A stretch of 64,000 nt of DNA from an uncultured Oscillospiraceae bacterium (GCA_934569225.1 CAKTKC010000007.1:55149-119148); one strand, 5' to 3'. Shown: positions 51,303 through 60,571, numbered from the stretch's first letter. The notes: generated by a model from the sequence alone, not told the origin. Program-made: numbers and translations.

Positions 51303-53323
51303 CAGGAAAAGATCTGGTTATCGCCATGAGCGGCATTGACGGCCGCTACATTGAAGAAGCCGCCCCGGCGGCCGCGCCCAAACGGCGAAGCCTGCGCCGG
51401 CCGCTGCTTGTCGCCGCCGCCATTGCCGCAGCGCTGCTGCTGGTGGGCTGCGGGATCGTGTACGCCCTGCGTTTGCAGGACATGTCCATCGGCAAGGGGA
51501 CCTACACCCAGCGCTTTGACGACAAGGGCAAGGCCATCGACCCGGTGGAAAAAAGTCTGGACATCATAACGCCCTACGGCCGCAGCGGCGACGCCATCCA
51601 GCAGGCGCTGAAAGAATGGTACGAATTTCAGGAGAGCTACGATCAGGATCATGCGCTGATGACCAACGAACCCGATATTCCGAGTATTCCAAATCAGTAC
51701 GAGTACACCTACAGCTGCTATACCCAGGAAATGGTGGACAAGGTGGACGAGATCGTTGCAAAGTACAATTTGAAGCTGCTGGAGGGATGGATACCCTTCC
51801 AGCGATATCAGAGCGACATTTTCCTGGAGGAAACCGGCATCCGGTCTCTGCTACGCCAAGATTCCGACGCGCAGATTACGGGTATGGCGGGAATGCTCTA
51901 TCTGCCCTACAATTTCAGCATGGATTTTGAGCTTGTGACCGAAAATGCCGGTAAATTGATGACGTCCTATGGCTACGCCCGGAAGGACTATTTCCCCAGC
52001 GCGTTCGCCGGCGGAATGGACATTGATGCCTATGAGCAGTGGGATCACACCACTCCGGGCGGCACGAAGCTGCTGCTGGCACTGAACAGCAAGGGACGGG
52101 GCGAGATCATTGCCGAGCAGGAAAACGCCATGATCATGATAAGCATTGACGGAAACCGTTCCCTCAGCCACACCAACTACCCGGATGCCAGCGAGGTCAT
52201 GACGAAGGCGGAACTGGAATCCATCGCCGATCAGTTCGACTATTCCATCCAGCCGAAGGAAGTTAACAAAGCTGTCGTAGAGGAAAAGCTGGCCGTAGCG
52301 GAGGAAGCCTATCAGGCGGAACACGCCTATGCTCCGGAAACCTACACGGACTTTTCCGATTATCTGAAGAAAAGTGTCTACATTCCCGACGAATCCAGAC
52401 AATACAGTTTCTATGACCTGAACGGAGACGGCGTGGACGAGCTGCTGCTTGGACAGGACGGCGCGTTCCTTGATTGGCTGGAAATGGAGAACGGTGAAGT
52501 GATGTTTCACGGTTACGGAGAATCGTATCTGTGCGAGGGAAATGTTTTGGAACAATATCAGGCACCGGACAGGTATTGGGATGGTGAAAGTCATACGTAC
52601 TTTGCATTTGCAGACGGCACTGCGGCATTCAAGGATGACGGGGGATTGGGGAACGTAATTGCAAATATTCAACGTCTGGGCGGTCAATGGTATCGGTATC
52701 CGGACCCCAATGGATGGGAAAGTACGGAGATTTCTCAGGACGAGGCCGCAACCATCATGGCGAAATACCCCCGAATCCAGCTGGACTGGAAGCCGCTGAT
52801 GGACTATCCCCTTGACGAAAGCGGGCTGACCTTAGGAAGCTATCTGAAAGCGAAGGATGTCCAGCCCTCCGACGACGAGCTGCTCCGGATTTACAAGGAC
52901 TGTCTCAGCAGGCAGGATTCCTTCTATACCCACTACCGGATCATGGACATTAACGGTGATGGGGTAAAGGATCTTCTGCTCAGCGGCGACGGTGAACGCT
53001 ACTGGGATATTTGGACTTACCGTTACGGTAATCTGATACCCCTTGCCATCATGGATTTTTACCTCTGTGAGAACAATGTTATGGAGCGGGTTGAGCTGTT
53101 CCACAAAGAGGCAGGCGTTGAGATAGAAGGGACATCTTTCTCCCGCTGCAACGGCTTTGACTTAGAAACGCTGGACTTTGCTGCCTACAACAAGGCAACC
53201 GCCTCCTGGCAGTCCGACTACTACGGCACCCCCATGTCCGAAGCCGACGCCAAGGCGATTCTCGCCAAATATTCCCGCGTCGATCAGGGAATGCAGCACA
53301 TTTCCCAGTTGTTGAACGGATAA
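51299..53323 (+). CDS. Membrane-anchored partner of the ECF sigma factor with two DxNGDG motifs
   Basis: Protein of 674 residues. A short cytoplasmic N-terminus (about 35 residues, MTGKDLVIAMSGIDGRYIEE, then RRSLRRP) precedes one membrane helix (about 36-57). The rest is extracellular. Two calcium-loop-like motifs, DLNGDGVDELLLG (about residue 376) and DINGDGVKDLLLS (about residue 550), resemble FG-GAP/dockerin-type loops. Translational coupling to the sigma gene suggests an anti-sigma or signal-sensing role. The extracellular domains are not recognised. Confidence 0.78.
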   Translation: MTGKDLVIAMSGIDGRYIEEAAPAAAPKRRSLRRPLLVAAAIAAALLLVGCGIVYALRLQDMSIGKGTYTQRFDDKGKAIDPVEKSLDIITPYGRSGDAIQQALKEWYEFQESYDQDHALMTNEPDIPSIPNQYEYTYSCYTQEMVDKVDEIVAKYNLKLLEGWIPFQRYQSDIFLEETGIRSLLRQDSDAQITGMAGMLYLPYNFSMDFELVTENAGKLMTSYGYARKDYFPSAFAGGMDIDAYEQWDHTTPGGTKLLLALNSKGRGEIIAEQENAMIMISIDGNRSLSHTNYPDASEVMTKAELESIADQFDYSIQPKEVNKAVVEEKLAVAEEAYQAEHAYAPETYTDFSDYLKKSVYIPDESRQYSFYDLNGDGVDELLLGQDGAFLDWLEMENGEVMFHGYGESYLCEGNVLEQYQAPDRYWDGESHTYFAFADGTAAFKDDGGLGNVIANIQRLGGQWYRYPDPNGWESTEISQDEAATIMAKYPRIQLDWKPLMDYPLDESGLTLGSYLKAKDVQPSDDELLRIYKDCLSRQDSFYTHYRIMDINGDGVKDLLLSGDGERYWDIWTYRYGNLIPLAIMDFYLCENNVMERVELFHKEAGVEIEGTSFSRCNGFDLETLDFAAYNKATASWQSDYYGTPMSEADAKAILAKYSRVDQGMQHISQLLNG

Positions 53324-53329
53324 ATGTTT

Positions 53330-53357
53330 ACGCCGTACCCAAATCCGGGTACGGCGT
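53330..53357. terminator. Bidirectional terminator between the sigma operon and the MATE gene
   Basis: ACGCCGTACCC (53330-53340) pairs with GGGTACGGCGT (53347-53357), between convergent genes. Confidence 0.75.
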
Positions 53358-53362
53358 GAATT

Positions 53363-54730
53363 TTACTGTTTCCCCGCTTTCAGCAGCTTGCGGAAGAACG
53401 TAAAGAACGTAATGGTCGTCACGGCGGCGGCGAGGATGTCGGACACCGGCTCTGCCAGAAAGACCGCGAACGCCTTGTCCACGAAGAAGTTCGGCAGAAT
53501 GAAGATCAGAGGAATCAGCAGAATCAGCTTCCGCAGACAGGCCATGATGAGACTGATCTTCGCCTGCCCCAGCGCCATGAACGCCAGTTGACAGCTGACC
53601 TGAAAGCCCACGGAAAACGTCCCCGCAAGGAAAATCCGAATCGCCCAGGCCGTGTAATCCACAAGCGCCCCGTCGCTGGTAAAGATGCCCGCGAACACCC
53701 GGGGAAAGAAAAGTATCAGCAGCCAGAACACGGTGGTGTACCCCACGCACACAAGGAACTGACAGAAAAAGGCTTCCTTCACCCGCTCTAACTTTTTCGC
53801 GCCGTAGTTGTAGCTGATCAGCGGCTGGCCGCCCTGGCAGATGCCTTGCAGGGGCATGGTGATCAGCTGGTTGACGGAGGTCAGCACCGTCATGGCGCCC
53901 ACCGCCACGTCGCCGCCGTACCGGGACAGGGAGGAGGTGAAGCTGACGGAGAGAATGCTCTCCGTGGAGACCATGACAAAGCTGGAAATCCCCAGCGCCA
54001 GACAGGGCAGGATGATCTTTCCCTGCAAGGGCATATTCCGGGCTTTCAGCCGCAGAACAGTCTTGCGCCCCGTGAGGAACCGCAGAATCCACACCGCGCT
54101 GACCGCCTGACTCAGAACCGTGGCAATGGCCGCCCCGGCTACGCCCATGTCAAAGACGAAGATGAAAATGGGGTCGAGGACGATGTTGATCACTGCGCCG
54201 ATGACGGTGGTCAGCATACTGGTTCCGGCGAAGCCCTGGGTGGTGATGAAGGGGTTCATGCCCATCACGATCAGCACGAACACGCTGCCAAGGACATAGA
54301 TTCTTCCGTATTGAACGGCGTAGGGCAGCGTCACGTCGCTGCCGCCGAACAGCCGGACAAGCGTTGGCAGTGTTACGTAAAACATCCCGGTCAGAACCAC
54401 CGCCAGAAGCAGCAGCACGGTAAAGCAGTTGGCAACGATCTTTTCGGCGGTGTCTGTGTCGCCCTTGCCCATGGCGATGGCCGCCCGGGGTGCGCCGCCC
54501 GCTCCCGCCAGCATGGCAAAGGCGGTAATGAGCATCAGAATGGGGGTGAACAGCCCCACACCGGTGAGCGCCGCGCCGCCAATCTCCGGAATGTGGCCGA
54601 TGTAAATTCGGTCGACCACGTTATACAGCAGGTTAATGACCTGCCCGACCACCGCGGGAACCGCCATCTGCACCATCAGTTTTTTGACACTGCCGGTTCC
54701 CATGTCCTGATTTGTCTCTTTTGACATCAT
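53363..54730 (-). CDS. MATE-family multidrug exporter (MepA-like)
   Basis: Twelve-helix exporter of 455 residues. Features include MAVPAVVGQVINLLYNVVDR and YIGHIPEIGGAALTGVG in the first helix pair, and MPLQGICQGGQPLISYNYG, a pattern typical of MepA-type members. It starts next to the stop of the MarR gene, so it is the second gene of a regulator-pump operon. The second Met (54727) is better spaced from GAGGGG. It is a different subfamily from the exporter at 38674. Confidence 0.92.
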   Translation of the reverse strand: MMSKETNQDMGTGSVKKLMVQMAVPAVVGQVINLLYNVVDRIYIGHIPEIGGAALTGVGLFTPILMLITAFAMLAGAGGAPRAAIAMGKGDTDTAEKIVANCFTVLLLLAVVLTGMFYVTLPTLVRLFGGSDVTLPYAVQYGRIYVLGSVFVLIVMGMNPFITTQGFAGTSMLTTVIGAVINIVLDPIFIFVFDMGVAGAAIATVLSQAVSAVWILRFLTGRKTVLRLKARNMPLQGKIILPCLALGISSFVMVSTESILSVSFTSSLSRYGGDVAVGAMTVLTSVNQLITMPLQGICQGGQPLISYNYGAKKLERVKEAFFCQFLVCVGYTTVFWLLILFFPRVFAGIFTSDGALVDYTAWAIRIFLAGTFSVGFQVSCQLAFMALGQAKISLIMACLRKLILLIPLIFILPNFFVDKAFAVFLAEPVSDILAAAVTTITFFTFFRKLLKAGKQ

Positions 54731-55180
54731 TTACCCCTCGTTTCTTTTCAGCTCCCGCTCCATGGCGCGGATGTTTTCTTCCATCTTCCGGGTGACGGAC
54801 AGGAGGACTGCGCTTTCCTCATCTGTGACGCCCTCGCGGAGGCGGCGGATGAATTCCCGCTGGACTGCCCGGCCGTCCGCCGCGATTTTTCCCGCCCCGT
54901 CTGTCAGCGCCAGATGGACGGCTCTGCGGTCAGACCCGTCCGCCCGACAGGCAACCAGCCCACGATCTTCCAGACTCCGTAGAGAAAGGGAGACATGCCC
55001 CTTGGACATGCCCCGCCCCCGGACGATATCCGCCGCCCGGTTCCGCTCCGGGTTGTTGGCCAGAAACAGCAGCACATCCAGCTCGTTGTGGGTCAGGTTC
55101 CATTTTTTGCAGACCGGCTCCATCAGGCGGCTGTAGCTTTTCTGCGCCCGAAGCGCCGTTTCAAAAAAAGCAAACTGCAT
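54731..55180 (-). CDS. MarR-family regulator
   Basis: Winged-helix repressor of 149 residues with recognition region IVRGRGMSKGHVSLSLRSLE and wing ADGSDRRAVHLALTDGG-like sequence. GGAGGCACGC precedes the ATG. It lies immediately upstream of a MepA-like exporter, as in many drug-responsive pump operons, and two similar palindromes flank its promoter, implying autoregulation. Confidence 0.92.
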   Translation of the reverse strand: MQFAFFETALRAQKSYSRLMEPVCKKWNLTHNELDVLLFLANNPERNRAADIVRGRGMSKGHVSLSLRSLEDRGLVACRADGSDRRAVHLALTDGAGKIAADGRAVQREFIRRLREGVTDEESAVLLSVTRKMEENIRAMERELKRNEG

Positions 55181-55196
55181 ATGCGTGCCTCCTTTG

Positions 55197-55265
55197 GTTC
55201 ATTTTTGAACGAACTTACTATAGCACGCACCGGGGCGGCTGTCAAGAAAAAGTTCAAAAATAAAC
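55197..55265 (-). promoter_or_regulatory. MarR/MATE operon promoter with two operator-like palindromes
   Basis: On the minus strand, TTGACA (55245-55240), 17 bases, TATAGT (55222-55217). GTTCATTTTTGAAC (55197-55210) lies downstream of the -10 and GTTCAAAAATAAAC (55252-55265) upstream of the -35. Confidence 0.8.
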
Positions 55266-55307
55266 TAAAATTCCCTTGCCCAATGGCAGGGGAACGAAGA
55301 TATATGG

Positions 55308-56228
55308 TCAGCCGACCGCCACCGGCTGAATGAAGTCTCTGTGAACGTAGCCCCAGGTTCCCGCATACTCTGCCAGCGCAAAGGTTCCGCAGAGCGCCAG
55401 CACGGTAAATTCATCGTCCTTTGGAATCCGGACGATGACCTCGGCGGCGGTGTCCGCGTGGGTGCGAAGGTTGATGAACTCATTGCACTCGGCATAGTAC
55501 CGCTCGGCGGTCACCGGCTCGAAAACGTCCTCCACCGGGTAGGATATTTCGTCCTGAAAGTGCCACCATTCTCCGAAATACCCCTTAAATCCGTACTTTT
55601 CCATGGTGTTCTGCAACAGCAGGGCGTGCTCCGTGGGGACTTCCTCCACGTCGGAATAGTCCCGGTCAGCCTTGCCGGAAAAATCGTCAAAGCCCGTGGG
55701 CATTTCCAGCTCGTTCCCTAGGCTGTCCACCAGCGTCACGTCCACGGTGTTTCCCCGGCTGTGGGCGCTGAAGCCCCGGTTGGGGTTCGCCACGTAGGTG
55801 TCGTCGGGGCAGACCTCCCAGAGCCTGAACTGGGCGCTCACCGGGCGGAAACCGTCCCAGATCTTCAGTGTCAGCCCCTGTCCGGCCAGCTCCGCGCATA
55901 CGGCCTGAAGTTTTTTCACCGTGCCGTAGCGGAGGAAAACCTCGGTGAATTCATAGATTCGATGGCCGGTAAAATTTTCCGTACCGGCGTAGGGCAGCTC
56001 CTGCAGCACGTCGGGGAGGTAGTCCCGAACCCGGACAAAGTCGGCGTCCTCCGGTTCGGGACGCTCGATGCCCGCGGGCGAAGTTCCCGGCTGGGTTTCC
56101 GCCGCCGTTGGGACGGTGGCTTCCCGCGTCTGCGTCGGCGCGGTCGCGGCGGCGTCCACCGGGGCATGGCAGCCGGATAATGTCAGGGCAAGCGCCCCTA
56201 TCAGTATCATGGAGATCATTCCTTTCAC
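55308..56228 (-). CDS. VanX/DdpX-like D-Ala-D-Ala dipeptidase lipoprotein with an SH3-type tail
   Basis: Lipoprotein of 306 residues. GTG 56228 follows GGAGGG by 6 bases, and the lipobox LTLSGC lies near residue 19. The M15D zinc peptidase domain has the motifs SAHSRGNTVDVTLVD and EWWHF and an Arg in WDGFRPVSAQFRLW. The last 65 residues (FINLRTHADTAAEV to the end) look like a bacterial SH3 domain. Unlike cytoplasmic VanX it is exported, so it would act on cell-wall dipeptides outside the membrane. No vanA or vanH genes are near. Confidence 0.85.
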   Translation of the reverse strand: MKGMISMILIGALALTLSGCHAPVDAAATAPTQTREATVPTAAETQPGTSPAGIERPEPEDADFVRVRDYLPDVLQELPYAGTENFTGHRIYEFTEVFLRYGTVKKLQAVCAELAGQGLTLKIWDGFRPVSAQFRLWEVCPDDTYVANPNRGFSAHSRGNTVDVTLVDSLGNELEMPTGFDDFSGKADRDYSDVEEVPTEHALLLQNTMEKYGFKGYFGEWWHFQDEISYPVEDVFEPVTAERYYAECNEFINLRTHADTAAEVIVRIPKDDEFTVLALCGTFALAEYAGTWGYVHRDFIQPVAVG

Positions 56229-56311
56229 ACAAATCCCTCCTGCACAGGGTTGCATCAATGCGGCCATTATACCACGGTGTGTCCGGAAAAGCAAAATATA
56301 ATTACAGCGTT

Positions 56312-56335
56312 CGGGCGGCTCCAAAGAGCCGCCCG
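56312..56335. terminator. Terminator of the GH13 gene
   Basis: CGGGCGGCTC (56312-56321) pairs with GAGCCGCCCG (56326-56335). The stem matches those at 41588 and 46714. Confidence 0.75.
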
Positions 56336-56341
56336 CCGTCG

Positions 56342-57991
56342 TTATTTCCAGAGATACACCCGGCACTCGTAGGGCTGCAAGCAGCCCTCCAGCGGCTCGG
56401 GATAATTGCACAGAATCAGTTCCCCATCCTCCGGGCGGAAGCCCTTGGGCGCACGGAAGGGGGTATTCTTCTTAGCGAAGGAGCAGACCACCAGAATTTT
56501 CTGCTGTCCGTCGTCCATGGAATACAGATAATGCTTGCCGGAGAGCTTGTTATATTCCCGGTACTCGCCGTACCGGACGCAGGAAAGGCTCTTGCGCAGG
56601 GCGACAGCTTTGCGGTAGAAATTCAGCACGGAGTCCGGGTCGGCGTCCTGCTGGGCGACGTTGATGTCTTTATAATTTTGGTTGACATAAAACCACGGCT
56701 TTCCGGTGGTGAATCCGGCGTTTTCGCTGCTGTCCCACTGCACCGGCGTCCGGGCGGAGTCCCGGGAGGAACGCCACAGCCGGTGCAGACGCACCTCCTC
56801 CGGCTTATTTAGAGCCGTGTGGGCGTAGGTGTAGCGGGTCTGCACGTCCTCGTACATGTCGGCGCGTTCCGGCCGCCAGTTGGTCATGCCGATCTCCTGC
56901 CCCTGATAGATGAAGGGCGTCCCCTGCTGGAACAGGTACATGGCGGCAAGACATTTGGCGCTCTGCGCCCAGAATTCCTCGCTTCCGTAGCGGGAAACGA
57001 TTCTGGGATGGTCGTGGTTTTCGATGTAAAGGGAGTTCCAGCCCCGGCCGCGAAGCTTTTCCTGCCAGGAGGAAAAGGCTTTTTTCATCCGCCGCAGGCT
57101 GAACTTCATGGGCAGGTAATCGGTGAACAGGCAGTCGGCGGCGACGCACTGGAACTGGATCATCATGTCCAGCTGGCCGTCCTTCTCGTCAATGTACGTC
57201 AGCGCCCGCTTGGGTGTCACCATGGGCGCCTCCGCCAGCGTGAAGCAGTCGTAGTGATCCAGCACGTCGTGCTTGAATTCGCTCAGGTATTCGTGGATGC
57301 GGGGGCCGTGATTGTAGTGTGGCATCCCCTTGCAGGCCGGCATCAGGTGATCGTCGGGCAGACCTTCTTTTTTGGAGATGTAGGTGATGACGTCCTCCCG
57401 GAAGCCGTCCACCCCCATGTCCAGCCAGAAGCGCAGAATCCCCTTCACTTCCTCCCGCACCTTCGGGTTATCCATGTTCAGGTCAGGCTGCTTCACGGCG
57501 AACAGGTGCAGATAGTATTCCCCCCGAACCTCGTCAAACGTCCAGGCTTTCCCCTCAAAGAAGGAATCCCAGTTGTTGGGGAGCTTCCCGCCGGGCTTTC
57601 CGGGACGCCAGATGTAGTAGTCGGTGTAGGGGTCGATGCGCTGGCGGCTTTTCTGGAACCATTCATGCTCGTCGCTGGTGTGGTTCACCACGAGATCCAT
57701 GACGACCTTCATGTCCCGGGAGTGGGCGCCCTCCAGCACCTTTTTAAACGCCTCCATGCCGCCGAATTCCGGCGCGATGTCCCGGTAATTGGAAATATCG
57801 TAGCCACAGTCCGCCCCGGGGGAGGGGTAGATGGGCGAAAACCAGATGCCGTCGCAGCCCAGACTTTTGATGTAGTCCAGCTTTTCATACACACCCCACA
57901 GGTCGCCCATGCCGTCACCGTCGCCGTCTTTGAAGGATCGCGGCCAGATCTGGTAAAACACCTTGTCCTTGTACCACCGTTTGCGCTCCAT
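56342..57991 (-). CDS. GH13 oligo-1,6-glucosidase/alpha-glucosidase
   Basis: Cytoplasmic enzyme of 549 residues of the GH13_31 type: opening RWYKDKVFYQIWPRSFKDGD, nucleophile Asp200 (GVDGFRED), acid Glu254 (LAEAP), and Asp327 (ENHDHPR). VMDLVVNHTSDEH (98-110) includes conserved barrel region I. AAGGAG precedes the ATG at 57991. It is a paralogue of the enzyme at 4962 and divergent from an alpha-galactosidase, a pairing that fits use of sucrose/raffinose- or isomaltose-type sugars. Exact substrate is open. Confidence 0.92.
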   Translation of the reverse strand: MERKRWYKDKVFYQIWPRSFKDGDGDGMGDLWGVYEKLDYIKSLGCDGIWFSPIYPSPGADCGYDISNYRDIAPEFGGMEAFKKVLEGAHSRDMKVVMDLVVNHTSDEHEWFQKSRQRIDPYTDYYIWRPGKPGGKLPNNWDSFFEGKAWTFDEVRGEYYLHLFAVKQPDLNMDNPKVREEVKGILRFWLDMGVDGFREDVITYISKKEGLPDDHLMPACKGMPHYNHGPRIHEYLSEFKHDVLDHYDCFTLAEAPMVTPKRALTYIDEKDGQLDMMIQFQCVAADCLFTDYLPMKFSLRRMKKAFSSWQEKLRGRGWNSLYIENHDHPRIVSRYGSEEFWAQSAKCLAAMYLFQQGTPFIYQGQEIGMTNWRPERADMYEDVQTRYTYAHTALNKPEEVRLHRLWRSSRDSARTPVQWDSSENAGFTTGKPWFYVNQNYKDINVAQQDADPDSVLNFYRKAVALRKSLSCVRYGEYREYNKLSGKHYLYSMDDGQQKILVVCSFAKKNTPFRAPKGFRPEDGELILCNYPEPLEGCLQPYECRVYLWK

Positions 57992-58061
57992 GCAGTTCAC
58001 TCCTTTTTTGGATTTACTCTCATTATAACATAGGGAATCCAGTTCGTCACCTAAAATCTCG

Positions 58062-58090
58062 TTGACAGAGGTGCTTTTGATGTATAAAAT
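58062..58090 (+). promoter_or_regulatory. Promoter of the GH36 gene
   Basis: Perfect TTGACA (58062-58067), 17 bases, TAAAAT (58085-58090). A TATAAT for the divergent gene lies on the minus strand at 58027-58022. Confidence 0.65.
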
Positions 58091-58117
58091 GGAAGAAAAA
58101 GAAAGGCGGGTCTGACC

Positions 58118-60373
58118 ATGATTACCGAGGAAAACGGCGTATTCCACATCCGGACGGAAACGGATTCCTACCTGTTCAAAATCGATGCCTACGGCCTTGC
58201 GGAGCATCTGCATTTCGGCGCGCCGGTGAAGACCCGGGACGCGGGTGCTCTCAGCTGCCGCCCCGGTTTGGGCTGGGGTGCCAGCATTCTCCTTGATCCG
58301 AAGGACACTGCCAGCTGCCCCGACGCCCTGCCGCTGGAATGGAGCGGAAGCGGACGGGGAGACTACCGGGAATCGCCCCTGGAGCTGGCAGGGGAGCCTG
58401 GGGATTTTCGCTATACCGGCTATAAAATCCATGAGGGCGGCGTCTCCATGGCCTGCGGTCTTCCCCAGGCACATGACGCTCTGGAAACCCTGGAGATCAC
58501 CCTGAGCCAGCCCGGTGCGGAACTGACCCTGTTCTACACGGCCTTTCCCACGGCAATCGTCCGCCGGACGGTGCTGACGAACACCGGCGACAAGCCTTTG
58601 CGGCTGAATAAGCTTATGAGCTTTTGCTTGGATTTGCCCGGAAGCTACACCATGGCAACCTTCAACGGCGGCTGGATCGCGGAAATGCGCCGGTGCGACA
58701 CCCCAGTGGGCGCGTCGAAGGTGGTCAACGAAAGCCTCACCGGCTCCTCATCCAACCGCCACAATCCCGGTTTCCTTCTCTACGAGCCGGGCGCGACCGA
58801 GAACGCGGGAACCGTCTACGGCTTCAATCTGATCTATTCCGGCAACCACTACGCCGCCGCCCAGCAGTCTCTTCAGGGGCTGACCCGGGTGATGCAGGGC
58901 ATCAATGACAGCAATTTTTCCCGGGAACTGCCGCCGGGAGGATGCTTTGAGACCCCGGAAGCGGTGCTGTGCCACTCGGACAAGGGCTTCGGCGGGCTGT
59001 CCGCCAATATGCACGCCTTCGTCACCGACCATGTTATCCCGCCCCATTGGCGCGGCCGTCCCCGGCCGGTGCTGTACAACAGCTGGGAGGGCTGCACCTT
59101 TGACTTCACACAACGCCGCCTGCTGAGCCTGGCCAACCGGGCGAAGGCACTGGGCTGTGAGCTGTTCGTGTTGGACGATGGCTGGTTCGCGGGGCGGGAC
59201 AACGACCGCGCCGGACTGGGAGATTACGCAGTAAACCGGAAGAAGCTCCCCGAGGGGCTGGAGGGGCTGTCCCGGCACCTTAAGGACAAGGGGCTTTCCT
59301 TCGGCCTCTGGTTTGAGCCGGAATCCGTAAATCCTGATTCCGACCTCTACCGTGCCCATCCGGACTGGGCGCTGACAGACGGCTTCCAGCCGGTACTGGG
59401 GCGTAACCAGCTGCTGCTGGATCTGACCAGACCGGAGGTGCGGGACTACATCGTGGAGAACGTCTCCCGGATTCTGGACAGTGCCGGCATCTCCTACGTC
59501 AAGTGGGACATGAACCGCCATTCCGTGGCGCTGGGCGCGAAAGCCCACGATTTCGTTCTGGGCCTGTACGACGTGCTTCGCCGGATTTTTGCGCCCCGGC
59601 CGGACATTCTGCTGGAAAGCTGCTCTTCCGGCGGCAACCGGTTTGATCTGGGAATGCTCTGCTTTTCCCCCCAGATCTGGGCGTCTGACGATACCGACCC
59701 CATCGAGCGCCTGACCATCCAGAACGGCATTTCGTATCTCTATCCCCAGTCCACGGTGGGCGCACACGTCTCTGCCGCGCCCCATGCCCAGACGCTGCGC
59801 TCCACGCCCTTGAACACCCGGGGCAATGTGGCGTTTTTCGGCTGCCTGGGCTATGAGCTGGATCTGAGAACGCTGCTTCCCGTGGAGATCAAGGAAATTC
59901 AGGGGCAGATCGCGTTTTATAAGCGTTACCGCGAGGTTTTCCAGTTCGGCACGTTCCGCCGTATGGAGCTGGGCTGGCAGGTGTCGGACGGGAAGGTGAC
60001 GCTGGCGGGTGTGTTCCACCGCCTGGTGAATGCCGCTCCGGGCTACGAGCGTCTACGTGTGAAGGGACTGAAACCGGAGACGGACTATCGGGTCACGTCT
60101 TTGGCGCAGGCCATCCGGGTAGGCCAATTCGGGAACCTGCTCAAGCACGTTGCCCCGGTCAGCGTGAACCCCAACGGCGCACTTCTGCGCATTGCCGACC
60201 GGCACTTTACCCTGCCGGGGAATCCGGAAACACTGACGGCCTCCGGCGCGGCGCTGGCGGCGGGCATTGTGCTTTCCCCGCTGTTCCGCGGCACGGGCTA
60301 CGCCCCCGAACAGCGCACCCAGGGGGATTTTGGTTCCGATGTGTATTTGATCGAAGAAATTGACGGCGAGTAA
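58118..60373 (+). CDS. GH36 alpha-galactosidase
   Basis: Alpha-galactosidase of 751 residues without signal peptide, the length of the tetrameric GH36 enzymes that act on melibiose, raffinose and stachyose. The nucleophile is Asp464 in YVKWDMNRH and the acid lies in ASDDTDP (Asp524/525). The CSSGGNRFDLGML segment and FVLDDGWFAGR are family hallmarks. The alternative in this family, alpha-N-acetylgalactosaminidase, is less likely. Confidence 0.93.
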   Translation: MITEENGVFHIRTETDSYLFKIDAYGLAEHLHFGAPVKTRDAGALSCRPGLGWGASILLDPKDTASCPDALPLEWSGSGRGDYRESPLELAGEPGDFRYTGYKIHEGGVSMACGLPQAHDALETLEITLSQPGAELTLFYTAFPTAIVRRTVLTNTGDKPLRLNKLMSFCLDLPGSYTMATFNGGWIAEMRRCDTPVGASKVVNESLTGSSSNRHNPGFLLYEPGATENAGTVYGFNLIYSGNHYAAAQQSLQGLTRVMQGINDSNFSRELPPGGCFETPEAVLCHSDKGFGGLSANMHAFVTDHVIPPHWRGRPRPVLYNSWEGCTFDFTQRRLLSLANRAKALGCELFVLDDGWFAGRDNDRAGLGDYAVNRKKLPEGLEGLSRHLKDKGLSFGLWFEPESVNPDSDLYRAHPDWALTDGFQPVLGRNQLLLDLTRPEVRDYIVENVSRILDSAGISYVKWDMNRHSVALGAKAHDFVLGLYDVLRRIFAPRPDILLESCSSGGNRFDLGMLCFSPQIWASDDTDPIERLTIQNGISYLYPQSTVGAHVSAAPHAQTLRSTPLNTRGNVAFFGCLGYELDLRTLLPVEIKEIQGQIAFYKRYREVFQFGTFRRMELGWQVSDGKVTLAGVFHRLVNAAPGYERLRVKGLKPETDYRVTSLAQAIRVGQFGNLLKHVAPVSVNPNGALLRIADRHFTLPGNPETLTASGAALAAGIVLSPLFRGTGYAPEQRTQGDFGSDVYLIEEIDGE

Positions 60374-60388
60374 CATCCGCCGCACACA

Positions 60389-60436
60389 CCGCCCCGGAGG
60401 ACGCACGAACGTGTCTTCCGGGGCGGAAAACTTTTT
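60389..60436 (+). terminator. Intrinsic terminator of the GH36 gene
   Basis: CCGCCCCGGA (60389-60398) pairs with TCCGGGGCGG (60417-60426); AAAACTTTTTC follows. Confidence 0.8.
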
Positions 60437-60438
60437 CT

Positions 60439-60466
60439 TGCATTTTTTATGAATCTGTACTATACT
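60439..60466 (+). promoter_or_regulatory. Promoter of tRNA-Leu
   Basis: TTGCAT (60439-60444), 16 bases, TATACT (60461-60466), 13 bases before the tRNA. Confidence 0.55.
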
Positions 60467-60478
60467 ATAAAGGTGCCT

Positions 60479-60564
60479 GCCGGTGTGATGGAATGGTAGA
60501 CGTAGTGGACTCAAAATCCACCGCCAGCGATGGCGTACCGGTTCGAGTCCGGTCACCGGCACCA
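60479..60564 (+). tRNA. tRNA-Leu (anticodon CAA)
   Basis: An 86-base class II tRNA with acceptor arms GCCGGTG (60479-60485) and CACCGGC (60554-60560), discriminator A, and encoded CCA. The anticodon loop CTCAAAA between GTGGA and TCCAC gives CAA, which reads UUG. There is a long variable arm and the T-loop GGTTCGAGTCC. Confidence 0.95.
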
Positions 60565-60571
60565 AACCAAT

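Noticed and set aside
56819..60019. Long antisense frames opposite the GH13 and GH36 genes
   Set aside because: Both lie wholly over genes with complete catalytic triads on the other strand.
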